Origin: a virus
Length of the DNA: 41,009 nt
IMG/VR virus record: IMGVR_UViG_3300045051_000231
Coordinates: 1-41,009 of that record
Strand: one strand, 5' to 3'
The notes beneath the pieces were generated by a model. It worked only from the letters and a program-made list of their open reading frames with translations, searched no databases and was not told where the DNA came from. Position 1 is the stretch's first letter; every line of letters starts with the position of its first letter. Shown piece by piece: positions 1-7,158 of this stretch. The position numbers and the translations under genes are program-made.

Positions 1-209
1 TCGCACATGACCTTGGAGGTCGCCTCTCTGGTTCCGGCAATCGCATCCCATAATTGGGAACTCTCCTCCGTCCAGACGCTACCAGAATGGAATAGAAGTG
101 GCAGATTCAAGGCTTGTCGCATCGCACTGAACGCCTCAGCTAAGCGGTCGCACGACTCGCAGCCGCTATCACATACACAGCCGTTGCCTAGGATCGCTTG
201 GTTACTCAT
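1..209 (-). CDS. Cys-rich small protein, N-terminal part (gene crosses the window end)
   Basis: Unknown function. The reading frame opens at the ATG at 209, overlapping the TAA of the preceding gene (202..381) in an ATGAGTAA junction, and stays open to base 1 with two bases left over. The protein begins MSNQAILGNGCVCDSGCESC, a cluster of four cysteines that could bind zinc. Its first ten residues resemble those of the 59-aa neighbour (MSNQTVLGNG), which points to paralogy. If the window is circular, the frame continues without a break at 41009..40979 and ends GGGADKVRP, giving 79 aa. Confidence 0.7.
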   Translation of the reverse strand, partial: MSNQAILGNGCVCDSGCESCDRLAEAFSAMRQALNLPLLFHSGSVWTEESSQLWDAIAGTREATSKVMC

Positions 210-381
210 TGGCTAATTGCTCCTCGATGGTGGAAACGATTAGATGGCGCTCCGTCAATTCGTATATTCGCTCCGAGTCATCGCGGCAGTCACCATAGAA
301 ATCTGCTCGATGGTAGGCCCCGCAACCGCCGCACTCCTCGACCTCTATGGAGCCGTTGCCCAGGACAGTCTGATTGCTCAT
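202..381 (-). CDS. Small CxxC protein, 59 aa
   Basis: Unknown function. The ATG at 381 overlaps the TGA of gene 378..605 (ATGA), so it is probably translated by coupling. The N-terminus MSNQTVLGNG is shared with the gene that follows. A single CGGC pair near residues 18-21 and a mostly acidic, helical-looking C-terminus follow. Its stop lies inside the start region of the next gene (8-nt overlap). Confidence 0.65.
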   Translation of the reverse strand: MSNQTVLGNGSIEVEECGGCGAYHRADFYGDCRDDSERIYELTERHLIVSTIEEQLANE

Positions 382-605
382 GCCAGCACCTCGAATTGTG
401 ACGAGTGGAGAGGCACGTCATAGGCTCCGAGCGATACGACATGCCAATCTTTCTTGCCGAGCGGGCCGGGAACCTTGCCGACGTAGAGTCCTTGCTGGCC
501 CGGCTCCACAGTCTCAATGAAGTGTGTGGCGGACCCGCATGTGCCCTTTGCGACAGCCCCACAGCGAACTAGGATCTTTACCGGCACGCCTACCTTTGCG
601 CTCAT
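378..605 (-). CDS. Small protein, SH3-like barrel candidate, 75 aa
   Basis: Function unknown. The ATG at 605 is chosen because a GGGAGGGAGC Shine-Dalgarno stretch sits just before it and because the ATG overlaps the upstream gene's TGA. The spacing of Gly, Val and aromatic residues (PGQQGLYVGKV ... WHVVSLGAYDVPL ... FEVL) is like a small SH3-type beta barrel; this is inference only. Two cysteines lie at about residues 15 and 23. It is part of the packed minus-strand operon. Confidence 0.65.
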   Translation of the reverse strand: MSAKVGVPVKILVRCGAVAKGTCGSATHFIETVEPGQQGLYVGKVPGPLGKKDWHVVSLGAYDVPLHSSQFEVLA

Positions 606-922
606 GCTCCCTCCCTCTGCGCCTTTGCTACATGCACGCCAGGTACTGGACCATCGCACGAGCAGGCATCAGGCCGAGCGCGCCCGCAGTCAGGGCATTG
701 TTTCCAATAACTGGGGCAGTCGCGTCCACAGCCGTCGCATTCCCATCGCTCATTCGCTTGGGTGTTCATTGACCCTCTCTCTGCGCCTCGTACATAGCGC
801 ATGATTGTCTCGCGTCTGGCGTAGCGGTGACAGGCGACACAATGCCCCATACTGTGCCCGCCCGCCGAGCGGTACTCCACGGTGTCATGTGTACAGACTG
901 ATTGATAGCCTCTAGGCTTCAT
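602..922 (-). CDS. Cys-rich zinc-ribbon-like protein, 106 aa, possible fusion of two micro-genes
   Basis: Function unknown. The start at 922 (MKPRGY) follows GAGGGAGAGCTG and overlaps the upstream TGA (TGATG). The first half has CVACH. The second half begins at an in-frame ATG at 769 (MNTQ, residue 52) that has its own GAGAGAGGGTCA ribosome-binding site, and carries CDGCGRDC, CPDC and CSC, typical of zinc ribbons. The DNA before residue 52 is a copy of the junction sequence that elsewhere separates two genes, but here no stop codon is present. Two genes may have fused, or the 55-aa protein from 769 may also be made alone. Confidence 0.65.
   Translation of the reverse strand: MKPRGYQSVCTHDTVEYRSAGGHSMGHCVACHRYARRETIMRYVRGAERGSMNTQANERWECDGCGRDCPSYWKQCPDCGRARPDACSCDGPVPGVHVAKAQREGA
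612..625 (-). repeat. Junction repeat AAGGCGCAGAGGGA (second copy 929-942, variant near 777-788)
   Basis: The same 14-mer lies at the end of one gene and holds the ribosome-binding site of the next at 612-625 and 929-942. A shorter variant (AGGCGCAGAGAG, 777-788) lies inside gene 602..922. Confidence 0.6.
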
Positions 923-1278
923 CAGCTCTCCCTCTGCGCCTTGACGGGGCGCGGTTCGTGGCACCAGCATTCGCACAGCGGGCCATCGCAGCATGCGCGC
1001 TCGTGGTAGCCGCTACGGGTACAATGCATCGCACATGTGCAAATCATCAGCGTCACCTTGACGGGCGCACGACACCGGTCCCGGTACTCCAGACAGGCAA
1101 CAGAACCTTGCCAGTGGTCGAGCGCTCCGCCGCACACCTTGCAGCACTCCGCGACGACCTGCGGCTTGGGCTCAGGCTCACGCACACAGATACAGCAATA
1201 GAACCAACCGTGCCGTCCTCGCTCTAGCGGGATATCATGCTCCCGGCACATCAGCGTAGGCTTCGTCTGTCCGCTCAT
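922..1278 (-). CDS. Cysteine-rich zinc-binding candidate, 118 aa
   Basis: No family recognised. The start at 1278 (MSGQTK) overlaps the upstream stop (ATGA) and follows AAGGTGAGCCG. About one residue in seven is Cys, in pairs and triplets (CCICV, CCKVCGG, CTCAMHC, CCDGPLCECWC), which suggests two or more zinc-ribbon or treble-clef knuckles. The C-terminus VKAQRES is encoded by the repeated junction sequence that carries the next gene's ribosome-binding site. Confidence 0.7.
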   Translation of the reverse strand: MSGQTKPTLMCREHDIPLERGRHGWFYCCICVREPEPKPQVVAECCKVCGGALDHWQGSVACLEYRDRCRAPVKVTLMICTCAMHCTRSGYHERACCDGPLCECWCHEPRPVKAQRES

Positions 1279-1457
1279 CGGCTCACCTTGTCGGGGCCAT
1301 ACTTCGCCTCTAGTCTGGCATCCACTATCTGCATGGCGCAGGTTGAGCAAAGCATCCGCGCCGCGCCAAATGAACCATCCACACAGCGCCAGGTCACATC
1401 CTGCCAGCGCCTATCACAGCACTCGCACCGTTCGCCGTCCTTGTGTCGCTTGCTCAT
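1275..1457 (-). CDS. Small zinc-ribbon-like protein, 60 aa, first gene of the leftward operon
   Basis: Function unknown. The ATG at 1457 follows GGGAGGTAGCACACC. Two Cys pairs (CECC at residues 11-14, CSTC near 37-40) separated by about 22 residues fit a single zinc ribbon. It is the promoter-proximal gene of the minus-strand operon, with a readable sigma70 promoter at 1481-1509. Its C-terminus PDKVSR is encoded by a junction sequence that recurs near 40988. Confidence 0.7.
   Translation of the reverse strand: MSKRHKDGERCECCDRRWQDVTWRCVDGSFGAARMLCSTCAMQIVDARLEAKYGPDKVSR
1284..1294 (-). repeat. Junction repeat CCGACAAGGTG (second copy 40988-40998)
   Basis: Eleven identical bases, followed in both copies by GCC and an ATGA start/stop overlap. 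It encodes the DKV near the C-terminus of each upstream gene and supplies the downstream ribosome-binding site. Confidence 0.5.
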
Positions 1458-1480
1458 GGTGTGCTACCTCCCACTCGACG

Positions 1481-1509
1481 AATCTACGCTCACTTGACAA
1501 TCGCGTCAA
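1481..1509 (-). promoter_or_regulatory. Sigma70-type promoter for the leftward operon
   Basis: On the minus strand TTGACG (1509-1504) and TAGATT (1486-1481) are separated by 17 bases, 24 bases upstream of the ATG at 1457. The -35 lies in one arm of the dyad CTTGAC-N6-GTCAAG (1493-1510), whose other arm is a TTGACA on the plus strand. A protein binding the dyad could cover both. Confidence 0.5.
1489..1500 (+). repeat. 12-nt direct repeat CTCACTTGACAA, copy 1 (copy 2 at 1558-1569)
   Basis: The identical 12-mer occurs at 1489-1500 and 1558-1569, and each copy contains a TTGACA hexamer. Copy 1 also forms the left arm of the dyad CTTGAC-N6-GTCAAG (1493-1510). Copy 2 is the -35 of the late promoter. 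Copy 1 has no good -10 at 16-18 bases, only TATTGT at 14 bases, so it may be a binding site or a weak promoter. Confidence 0.5.
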
Positions 1510-1562
1510 GGACTATTGTGGAGTGGATGTCATTTGTCACAAACTGTTACCTATTGCCTCAC

Positions 1563-1591
1563 TTGACAAGCCTATTAGTGGGGCGTAATGT
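1563..1591 (+). promoter_or_regulatory. Sigma70-type promoter of the late (structural) operon
   Basis: TTGACA (1563-1568), 17-base spacer, TAATGT (1586-1591). The same -10 hexamer is used by the promoter at 38165. The expected transcription start is about 1597-1599, at the GTG at 1598, so the first transcript would have almost no leader. This is the only strong promoter noticed for the 29-kb plus-strand gene block. Confidence 0.6.
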
Positions 1592-1597
1592 AACGGT

Positions 1598-2131
1598 GTG
1601 CAGACTGCTATGTCAGAACTAGGCGCTAACCCTGCACCAACTAGGCCGCGTCCCACTGGGACTAGGCCAACCGCAGACCAGCGGGCGGCATTCTACGTGG
1701 CCCTAGAGCAAGGTCACTCTGCACGTCAAGCCGCTATCATGGTAGGCGTTAACCGTAACACTGGCGCTGAATGGGCCAAGCAAGCAAAGGTGCGAAAGGC
1801 TGAACAACAGGCTCGCAGCGGCGTAATTGCCTCAAAAACCGAATTGGCAGCTGAATTGACACGAATCGCACTCCATTGCGACGACGTTGCGCCACGAGAC
1901 AAGGTGAACGCGGTTGCCACGCTCAGTAAGGTGATGGGCTATGACGCGCCCACCCGCACCGAGCAGGTGATCGTCAACGCATCCGTGCAGCAGTGGATTG
2001 AGGCGCAGCGCTCCCTGGCCACGCCAGCGGTCAATGCTCTGCCATCATCGACGGCCGGCACACCCCCAAATCAAACTATTTCGAGTTCGCTCAGCCAGTC
2101 TCCAGCTACGGTAGATCCGGAGAAATCGTGA
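1598..2131 (+). CDS. terS: Terminase small subunit
   Basis: Recognises phage DNA and recruits the large subunit for packaging. The protein has 177 aa from the GTG at 1598, or 173 aa from the ATG at 1610. Neither start has a good Shine-Dalgarno, and the promoter places the RNA start at about 1598. A helix-turn-helix is visible at about residues 44-66 (ARQAAIMVGVNRNTGAEWAK). A helical central part follows, ending in KVMGYDAPTRTE, the usual TerS pattern of a DNA-binding domain then an oligomerisation region, with a Ser/Thr/Pro-rich tail. Being first in the late operon, followed by terL after an HNH gene, supports the call. Confidence 0.75.
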   Translation: MQTAMSELGANPAPTRPRPTGTRPTADQRAAFYVALEQGHSARQAAIMVGVNRNTGAEWAKQAKVRKAEQQARSGVIASKTELAAELTRIALHCDDVAPRDKVNAVATLSKVMGYDAPTRTEQVIVNASVQQWIEAQRSLATPAVNALPSSTAGTPPNQTISSSLSQSPATVDPEKS

Positions 2132-2943
2132 TTCTCAATTTGTACCAGGCTGGAGTTGGATATGTACATAGGAACGTTGAAGTCGCTTGTGGTAACTGCG
2201 GCAAAATTTTTTTACTGAAGAACGGGAGAATGAAGTATTGCTCGGTTGAGTGCAGGGGCAGTGCAATATCTAAGCGAGCCGCCGAAAAGCACGCCAGCAA
2301 GTCTCCCAAGATTTTTCTGCTGACGTGTGTTACATGCAACAAGCAGTTTGAGCATTCTGGGAGATATGCGTCCGAGCGACGCAAGAATTGTTCTGTGGAG
2401 TGCAAGAAAGAACACAAGAGAGTTAAGTGGCCTCCGCGTGAGTGTCCTGGGTGTCACGTCAAGTTTGTTCCGGCTGTGGGCCGAGGTGGAGCGTGGAGAT
2501 CGCAGATGTACTGCACCCCATCATGCAGGCTCTCTAATCGCCCAGAGTCTGTACGAAAAATTAAAATTGAGCCGAAGCCATTGTCTCAGCCTGTGCTGGA
2601 ATCTAGGGCATGTAAGTTCTGCAAGTGCGAGTTTCAGGCATACAGGCATCAGAACAATAAATATTGCTCGGTGAGATGCTCCAAGTCATTCGGTAACAAA
2701 GTGCGTCTTAGAGCAAAGAAGAATCGCCAGACCGGCGGTCTTCTGTTCTCGATAGCCGCCTGTGAGATATGTGGCTGGGACAGAAATATCGAACGCGCTC
2801 ATATCCTGCCTGCTCACAAAGGATGGAAGTTAAGCAAGTTCAATGTAATCCTGCTGTGCCCAAATCATCATCGTGCCTTTGATAGCGGTCAGTTAACAAC
2901 AGATGAGCTTCATAAGCTAGGCGTTGGATGGCTCGCAGCATGA
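2128..2943 (+). CDS. HNH endonuclease with four tandem zinc fingers
   Basis: Probable free-standing homing endonuclease. The GTG start overlaps the terS stop (GTGA) and follows GGAGAAATC. Four repeats of the form CxxC-x(13-20)-CxxxC lie at residues 21-42, 67-92, 106-133 and 162-184. The HNH fold follows at about 212-251: CEIC, then AHILPAH, then LCPNHHRAFD, with Cys pairs stabilising the beta-beta-alpha metal site. The gene is AT-richer than its neighbours (23 G/C of 60 in 2161-2220 against 33 of 60 in 3481-3540). Together with its position between terS and terL this suggests insertion from elsewhere. HNH proteins beside terminase genes can also assist packaging cleavage; that role is not excluded. 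Confidence 0.85.
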   Translation: MILNLYQAGVGYVHRNVEVACGNCGKIFLLKNGRMKYCSVECRGSAISKRAAEKHASKSPKIFLLTCVTCNKQFEHSGRYASERRKNCSVECKKEHKRVKWPPRECPGCHVKFVPAVGRGGAWRSQMYCTPSCRLSNRPESVRKIKIEPKPLSQPVLESRACKFCKCEFQAYRHQNNKYCSVRCSKSFGNKVRLRAKKNRQTGGLLFSIAACEICGWDRNIERAHILPAHKGWKLSKFNVILLCPNHHRAFDSGQLTTDELHKLGVGWLAA

Positions 2944-3017
2944 CATGGATCGATATCACCGACTGGTGCGCAGCGACGGCGAATCGGCGAACGAGTACAC
3001 CTATACTGGAGGACTAA
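2940..3017 (+). CDS. Possible 25-aa coupled micro-ORF
   Basis: The ATG at 2940 overlaps the HNH stop (ATGA) and its TAA overlaps the next ATG (TAATG at 3015-3019). It encodes MTWIDITDWCAATANRRTST and five more residues. The overlaps at both ends match the spacing of real genes here, but there is no motif. It may be a real micro-gene or a remnant left by insertion of the HNH gene. Confidence 0.3.
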   Translation: MTWIDITDWCAATANRRTSTPILED

Positions 3018-3295
3018 TGGCTAGCAAGGCAAAATTAGTGGCACCGAGTACTCTGGCGTTCACACGCTATGACGAGTCCAACACAAAGAAGGTTGGCATT
3101 GGCGTGTTCGTGGTGCTCAAGAACGGGAAGCAATATTTGTTTGGCGAGACGGCACAATGGACATGGCGTCATATCAGTGGCCAGCTAGTGCTTCAGGTGA
3201 AAGAGCACGGAACGATCTCTCTGCATGCACCATACGATTCGGTGGCATGCGTTGGCGGCCCGCAGGTAATATTCCGCGATGCAGAATGGAAGTAG
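3017..3295 (+). CDS. Hypothetical protein, 92 aa
   Basis: No family recognised. The start at 3017 (MASKAK) is preferred over an upstream in-frame ATG because GGAGG lies four bases before it. The protein looks like a small beta-rich domain (VGIGVFVVLKNGKQYLFG ... WTWRHISGQLVLQV). It lies in the terminase block between the HNH gene and terL, so it is late-expressed and may have a packaging or capsid-accessory role, which is inference from position. Confidence 0.7.
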   Translation: MASKAKLVAPSTLAFTRYDESNTKKVGIGVFVVLKNGKQYLFGETAQWTWRHISGQLVLQVKEHGTISLHAPYDSVACVGGPQVIFRDAEWK

Positions 3296-3297
3296 GT

Positions 3298-3459
3298 ATG
3301 CCTAAACCGCGCGCCAGCAGCAGCCGGCTGCAATCGGCTATGCGCGAGGTGCACACCAATGTACCGAGCACAGTTAAGCGTGCCAAGCATTTTGGACCTG
3401 GCGGCCCAGAGGCAATGAAGCGTGCGATTGCTTATGCGAAAGTACGCAGAGGTAAGTAG
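3298..3459 (+). CDS. Small basic protein, 53 aa
   Basis: Begins at 3298 two bases after the previous stop, behind GGAAGTAGGT, and ends immediately before terL. It is short, Lys/Arg-rich and helical. The pattern (LQSAMREVHTNVPSTV, then AMKRAIAYAKVRRGK) recalls the short basic proteins often found beside phage terminases, of unknown function. A nucleic-acid-binding role is plausible but not shown. Confidence 0.7.
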   Translation: MPKPRASSSRLQSAMREVHTNVPSTVKRAKHFGPGGPEAMKRAIAYAKVRRGK

Positions 3460-5241
3460 GTGCTTGACACTCAAGGCCAGGAGTTCAAGGACAAGCTCGC
3501 CGCTACTCGCCTCCGCTGCCTAAGCGATCTCTATTTCCTAGTCACGGAAGTCTTGTACTGGAACGACATCCACAAGTACGGCCCGTTCCACAAGTGGATG
3601 GCGGATACTGTGGGCAAGACGCCTGGCACCCGCGAACTATGGCTCGTCCCGCGCGACCACTTCAAGACGACCATCCTCACCATCGGCCACGGCATTCAGC
3701 AAATCCTCAGAGACCCAGGCGTCTCGCTACTCGTCGTCTCGCGCAAGGATGAGCACGCGCTGCTGATGTCGGAGGAGATGCGCCGCCAGTTCGTCTTCAA
3801 CGAGCGCATGCGCAGCCTATTCCCCGGCTGGTGCAGCGCCACTCTGGATGACATGGGCAGCAAGGGAGAGTGGACCTCACCCGGCTACAAGATTATCCGT
3901 GGCAAGCGCCGACGCGAGCATACCGTCACAGCAACTGGTATCAAGTCGACGCAGCAATCCCGCCACTACAAATGGGGCTACTTCGACGATTGCATGGACG
4001 CGGCCGACACCACCGAGGTTGGCCTGCGTGAGATCCGCGCCGACTTCAAGGAGTTGATCCCGCTTATCGACAACGACGGCGGCATCATCATCCCCGGCAC
4101 CCGCAAACACTACAACGATATCTATCAGGCGCAGATGGACACCGGCGCCTACAAGGTGTATGTGCGCCACGGCCTCGAAGGCAAAGAGCGGTGCAAGCTG
4201 GATGAGTGCAGCCGCTATGCCGAGCCGCACAACGAGCCGCAGTTCAAGACTGGCACAGCACTCTGTCCCGAGCGCATGAAGCGCGAGGACTACGATCGCA
4301 AGCTGCGTGAGTGTGAGATCGATCCCAAGAGCGGCGTCAGCTTCTTCTACCACGAGTACATGAACATTCCGTTCAGTCCCAGCGACCGCAAGTTCCAGCC
4401 GCGCTGGTTCGTGCAGGTGGACGACGGCAACATACCTGGCCTAGTTGCACCATTCGACCCGCTGACCAAGTGGATAGCCGTCGATACGGCGCTGAAGGAA
4501 GAGGAGCACCCGAGCGGCTACGACTATACCTGCATAGTGGTCGGCGGCTTCGATGAGCACGGCAGGCTATTCATTCTCGATATACTGCGCGACCGCCACT
4601 GGACAGCCAAGAAGTTCTGCGAAGCGGTGGTGACGTGCATGCAGTCGCAGGAGTACGGCGGCATCAGCCGAGTGATTACCGAGAAGGTGGCTGACAACAT
4701 CAGTTGGCACGACACGCTGCGCGGCATGTGCAGAGCGAAAGGTGTGCCACTCATGCTGCTCAGCCTTACCCGTGGTGGTGGCGGCGTCATGGCGCGCCGC
4801 TCCAAGTACGAGCGCATCGAAGCCACTCAGGGTCACTTTGAGCAGGGCCGCGTATTCTTCCGTCGTAAGTCGGCTAACTTCGAGGATTGCGTCAACGAGT
4901 TCTGCAACCTGCGCCGCTGGACGAATGACGACATCGCCGACGCCATCAGCATGTTCTTTGATGAGCGCGTGATTGTCATGCCGCCGCACAAGGCTGCGGC
5001 CCAGCTGCCTGCTGCACAATTCCACCCGATGCCATTCGACGGGCCAGCCAGGCGAGCCGCCTTCAGGCAGGTGTCGCACTCCTCAAAGGGACTGACGGCC
5101 GCCGAGTTCCTGCGCAACGGGCAACTGTCGGTTGACGGCCGCGGCGGCATACTGTTCACCAAAGAGCAAGCCGACTTGTTTGCCACTCGTCCTGACAAGA
5201 AGCAAGAGCAGCTAGTGACTGCATTCAGGCCGATGCGATGA
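3460..5241 (+). CDS. terL: Terminase large subunit (ATPase/nuclease)
   Basis: DNA-packaging motor, 593 aa, with a GTG start behind GAGGTAAGTAG. The N-terminal ATPase domain shows a divergent Walker A at residues 65-71 (RDHFKTT, in LVPRDHFKTTIL) and a Walker B at about 172-178 (WGYFDDC). The C-terminal RNase H-like nuclease starts at WIAVDTA with a candidate metal Asp at 342. Further acidic candidates are E408 (ITEKVADN) and the D490/D491/D494 cluster (NDDIADAI). Length and domain order fit TerL. It is followed by portal with an ATGA overlap. Confidence 0.93.
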   Translation: MLDTQGQEFKDKLAATRLRCLSDLYFLVTEVLYWNDIHKYGPFHKWMADTVGKTPGTRELWLVPRDHFKTTILTIGHGIQQILRDPGVSLLVVSRKDEHALLMSEEMRRQFVFNERMRSLFPGWCSATLDDMGSKGEWTSPGYKIIRGKRRREHTVTATGIKSTQQSRHYKWGYFDDCMDAADTTEVGLREIRADFKELIPLIDNDGGIIIPGTRKHYNDIYQAQMDTGAYKVYVRHGLEGKERCKLDECSRYAEPHNEPQFKTGTALCPERMKREDYDRKLRECEIDPKSGVSFFYHEYMNIPFSPSDRKFQPRWFVQVDDGNIPGLVAPFDPLTKWIAVDTALKEEEHPSGYDYTCIVVGGFDEHGRLFILDILRDRHWTAKKFCEAVVTCMQSQEYGGISRVITEKVADNISWHDTLRGMCRAKGVPLMLLSLTRGGGGVMARRSKYERIEATQGHFEQGRVFFRRKSANFEDCVNEFCNLRRWTNDDIADAISMFFDERVIVMPPHKAAAQLPAAQFHPMPFDGPARRAAFRQVSHSSKGLTAAEFLRNGQLSVDGRGGILFTKEQADLFATRPDKKQEQLVTAFRPMR

Positions 5242-7136
5242 TTCCAGGTGCTTATCCAACTGGCTCACCCGACGACGCCATCCTCAACATCTGGCACCGG
5301 CGCAAGGCTATCAGCCAGCGACTGCGCGATCCGTATGAGGGGACGTGGGTGCAGAACTGGAGAGCGTACCGCGCTTTTCAGGAGGAGACGCCCGACCCAG
5401 CCGACTGGTGGAGGAGTAACGAGTACATACCAGAGATATTCAACTCGGTAGAGACTGTGCTGCCGCGCATGATCTTGGGAATGTTCAGCAAACCCGAGTG
5501 GTTTGACGTGAATTGTCCACACGCCAACATTCCCGGCCACCCTGGACTCAACTGCTTTGACTATGAGCGAATGGTGAAGTCGCTGCTCATGAGTGGAACG
5601 CGGCGCATGAATCTGTTTGAGCCAGCCTATGAAGGCTGCAAGTACTGCACCATCATGGGCCACGTCTGGTGGAAGCTGCGTTGGGAGCAGGATGTACAGA
5701 ACCGTGCGGTGGACGTGCCGGTGATGGACCCGTCAACCGGTGAGATGCACAGCGCCACCATGGCCGTACCCTATATGGCCTATGACGATCCCAAGCTGGA
5801 CTGGGTGAGCAACTTCCGCTTGTGGCCAGATCCCACTGGCCAAGGTGAATGGTTCATCGAGCGCATCGACACGACGCTAGAGAAGCTGATGCGCATCAAC
5901 CAGCACACCGGCATCTACAAGAATCTAGAGACGCTGGAGCGCGCACCCGTCAATTTGATGAAGGAGACTAACTCGCCAGTCGCGCGCACAGATGGCTACA
6001 GCAACAGAGAGCTGGAGATTGATGCGATTGAGGGTGTGCAGACGGATACGCGCGACGAGGGCCACGAGGGCACACCGATTCAACTGGACGTGTGCGTCGG
6101 CATGGTGCCTTATGAGCCCGATGACGGAATTCACTGGCGCCGACAGGTGATAGCTAACAACTTCACCATCATCCGTGACGTGCCTAATCCGACGCCTGAC
6201 ATGAAGCCTGAGTACTTCAGCAGCCAGCAAATACCCGTACCAGGCTTTGTCTATGGTGACAGCGTGGTACGTTATGCAGAACCAATGAATCGTCAGCTCA
6301 ACCGGCTGGCCAACTACCGAATGGACGAGGTGGTGCTCGGTATCTGGCAGCAGTACATCCTCAATCGCAATGCTGTGACACCCAATCAGCTACAGTTTGG
6401 GCCTGGCGGTGTCATCTGGGTAGACACGCAGGCTGATGTGCGCACCGCCGCCGCTGTGCTGGAGCGCCGGCCAGTGATGCCTGAGAGTTACAAGGAAGAG
6501 GCGGTGAGCATGGATCGCATTCAGCGCACTACTGGCGCGACGGCCATTCAGCAGGGTGCGCAGTCCAGCGACAGAGAGACAGCCACCAGTGTCGGTGCGC
6601 GTGTGCAACTAGGAAGCGAGCGATTCCGCCTGGCCGTAATGTGGCAGAACATGACATTCAAGCGTCAGCTGCTGAAGCGCATGTTCGCACTCTATCAGCG
6701 CCACTTGCCGCCTGAGCGACTCGTGCGCATCGTCGGCACGGACTATCAGGTGCCAATCGACATCAGCATGCTTCAGGACGACATCGACATAGACATCGAC
6801 GCCGACATTTACGACATAGACGGCCCGCTGAAGCAGCAGGCGTTGACGCAGTTGATGCAGGCTGCTGCGGTGCCGCCATACTCGACTTGGCTGCGTCCAG
6901 AAGTTCTACTGAGAGACAGCGTGGAAGTCGCGCTGAACAAGGACGGTCGCAAGTATGTCAAGTCTGCTGAAGAAGTGGCTGCCGAATCTCAGGCTGCTCT
7001 GTTCCGGGCTGTCACGCTCGCTGGTCTCGGCTTGGAGCCGGATGCGTCGGGAGGAAACACCCTCGCTTCCGAGAACATTAAGTCTCGAACAGCTATCCAG
7101 AAACAGCGTAAGAGTGTATCTGGAAGCGCTGCATAA
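5238..7136 (+). CDS. Portal protein
   Basis: Twelve-subunit ring at the capsid vertex through which DNA passes. The protein has 632 aa and overlaps terL by ATGA. Recognisable features are the N-terminal WHRRKAISQRLRDPYEGTW segment, a long mixed alpha/beta body with PNPTPDMKPEYFSS, and the conserved FVYGDSVVRYAEPMNRQLN region typical of podovirus-type portals. An Asp/Ile-rich stretch (DDIDIDIDADIYDID) lies near residues 513-530, before the C-terminal helices. Position directly after terL and before scaffold and capsid supports the call. Confidence 0.88.
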   Translation: MIPGAYPTGSPDDAILNIWHRRKAISQRLRDPYEGTWVQNWRAYRAFQEETPDPADWWRSNEYIPEIFNSVETVLPRMILGMFSKPEWFDVNCPHANIPGHPGLNCFDYERMVKSLLMSGTRRMNLFEPAYEGCKYCTIMGHVWWKLRWEQDVQNRAVDVPVMDPSTGEMHSATMAVPYMAYDDPKLDWVSNFRLWPDPTGQGEWFIERIDTTLEKLMRINQHTGIYKNLETLERAPVNLMKETNSPVARTDGYSNRELEIDAIEGVQTDTRDEGHEGTPIQLDVCVGMVPYEPDDGIHWRRQVIANNFTIIRDVPNPTPDMKPEYFSSQQIPVPGFVYGDSVVRYAEPMNRQLNRLANYRMDEVVLGIWQQYILNRNAVTPNQLQFGPGGVIWVDTQADVRTAAAVLERRPVMPESYKEEAVSMDRIQRTTGATAIQQGAQSSDRETATSVGARVQLGSERFRLAVMWQNMTFKRQLLKRMFALYQRHLPPERLVRIVGTDYQVPIDISMLQDDIDIDIDADIYDIDGPLKQQALTQLMQAAAVPPYSTWLRPEVLLRDSVEVALNKDGRKYVKSAEEVAAESQAALFRAVTLAGLGLEPDASGGNTLASENIKSRTAIQKQRKSVSGSAA

Positions 7137-7158
7137 GCGCGGGCAGCCAGTGAGTGTG

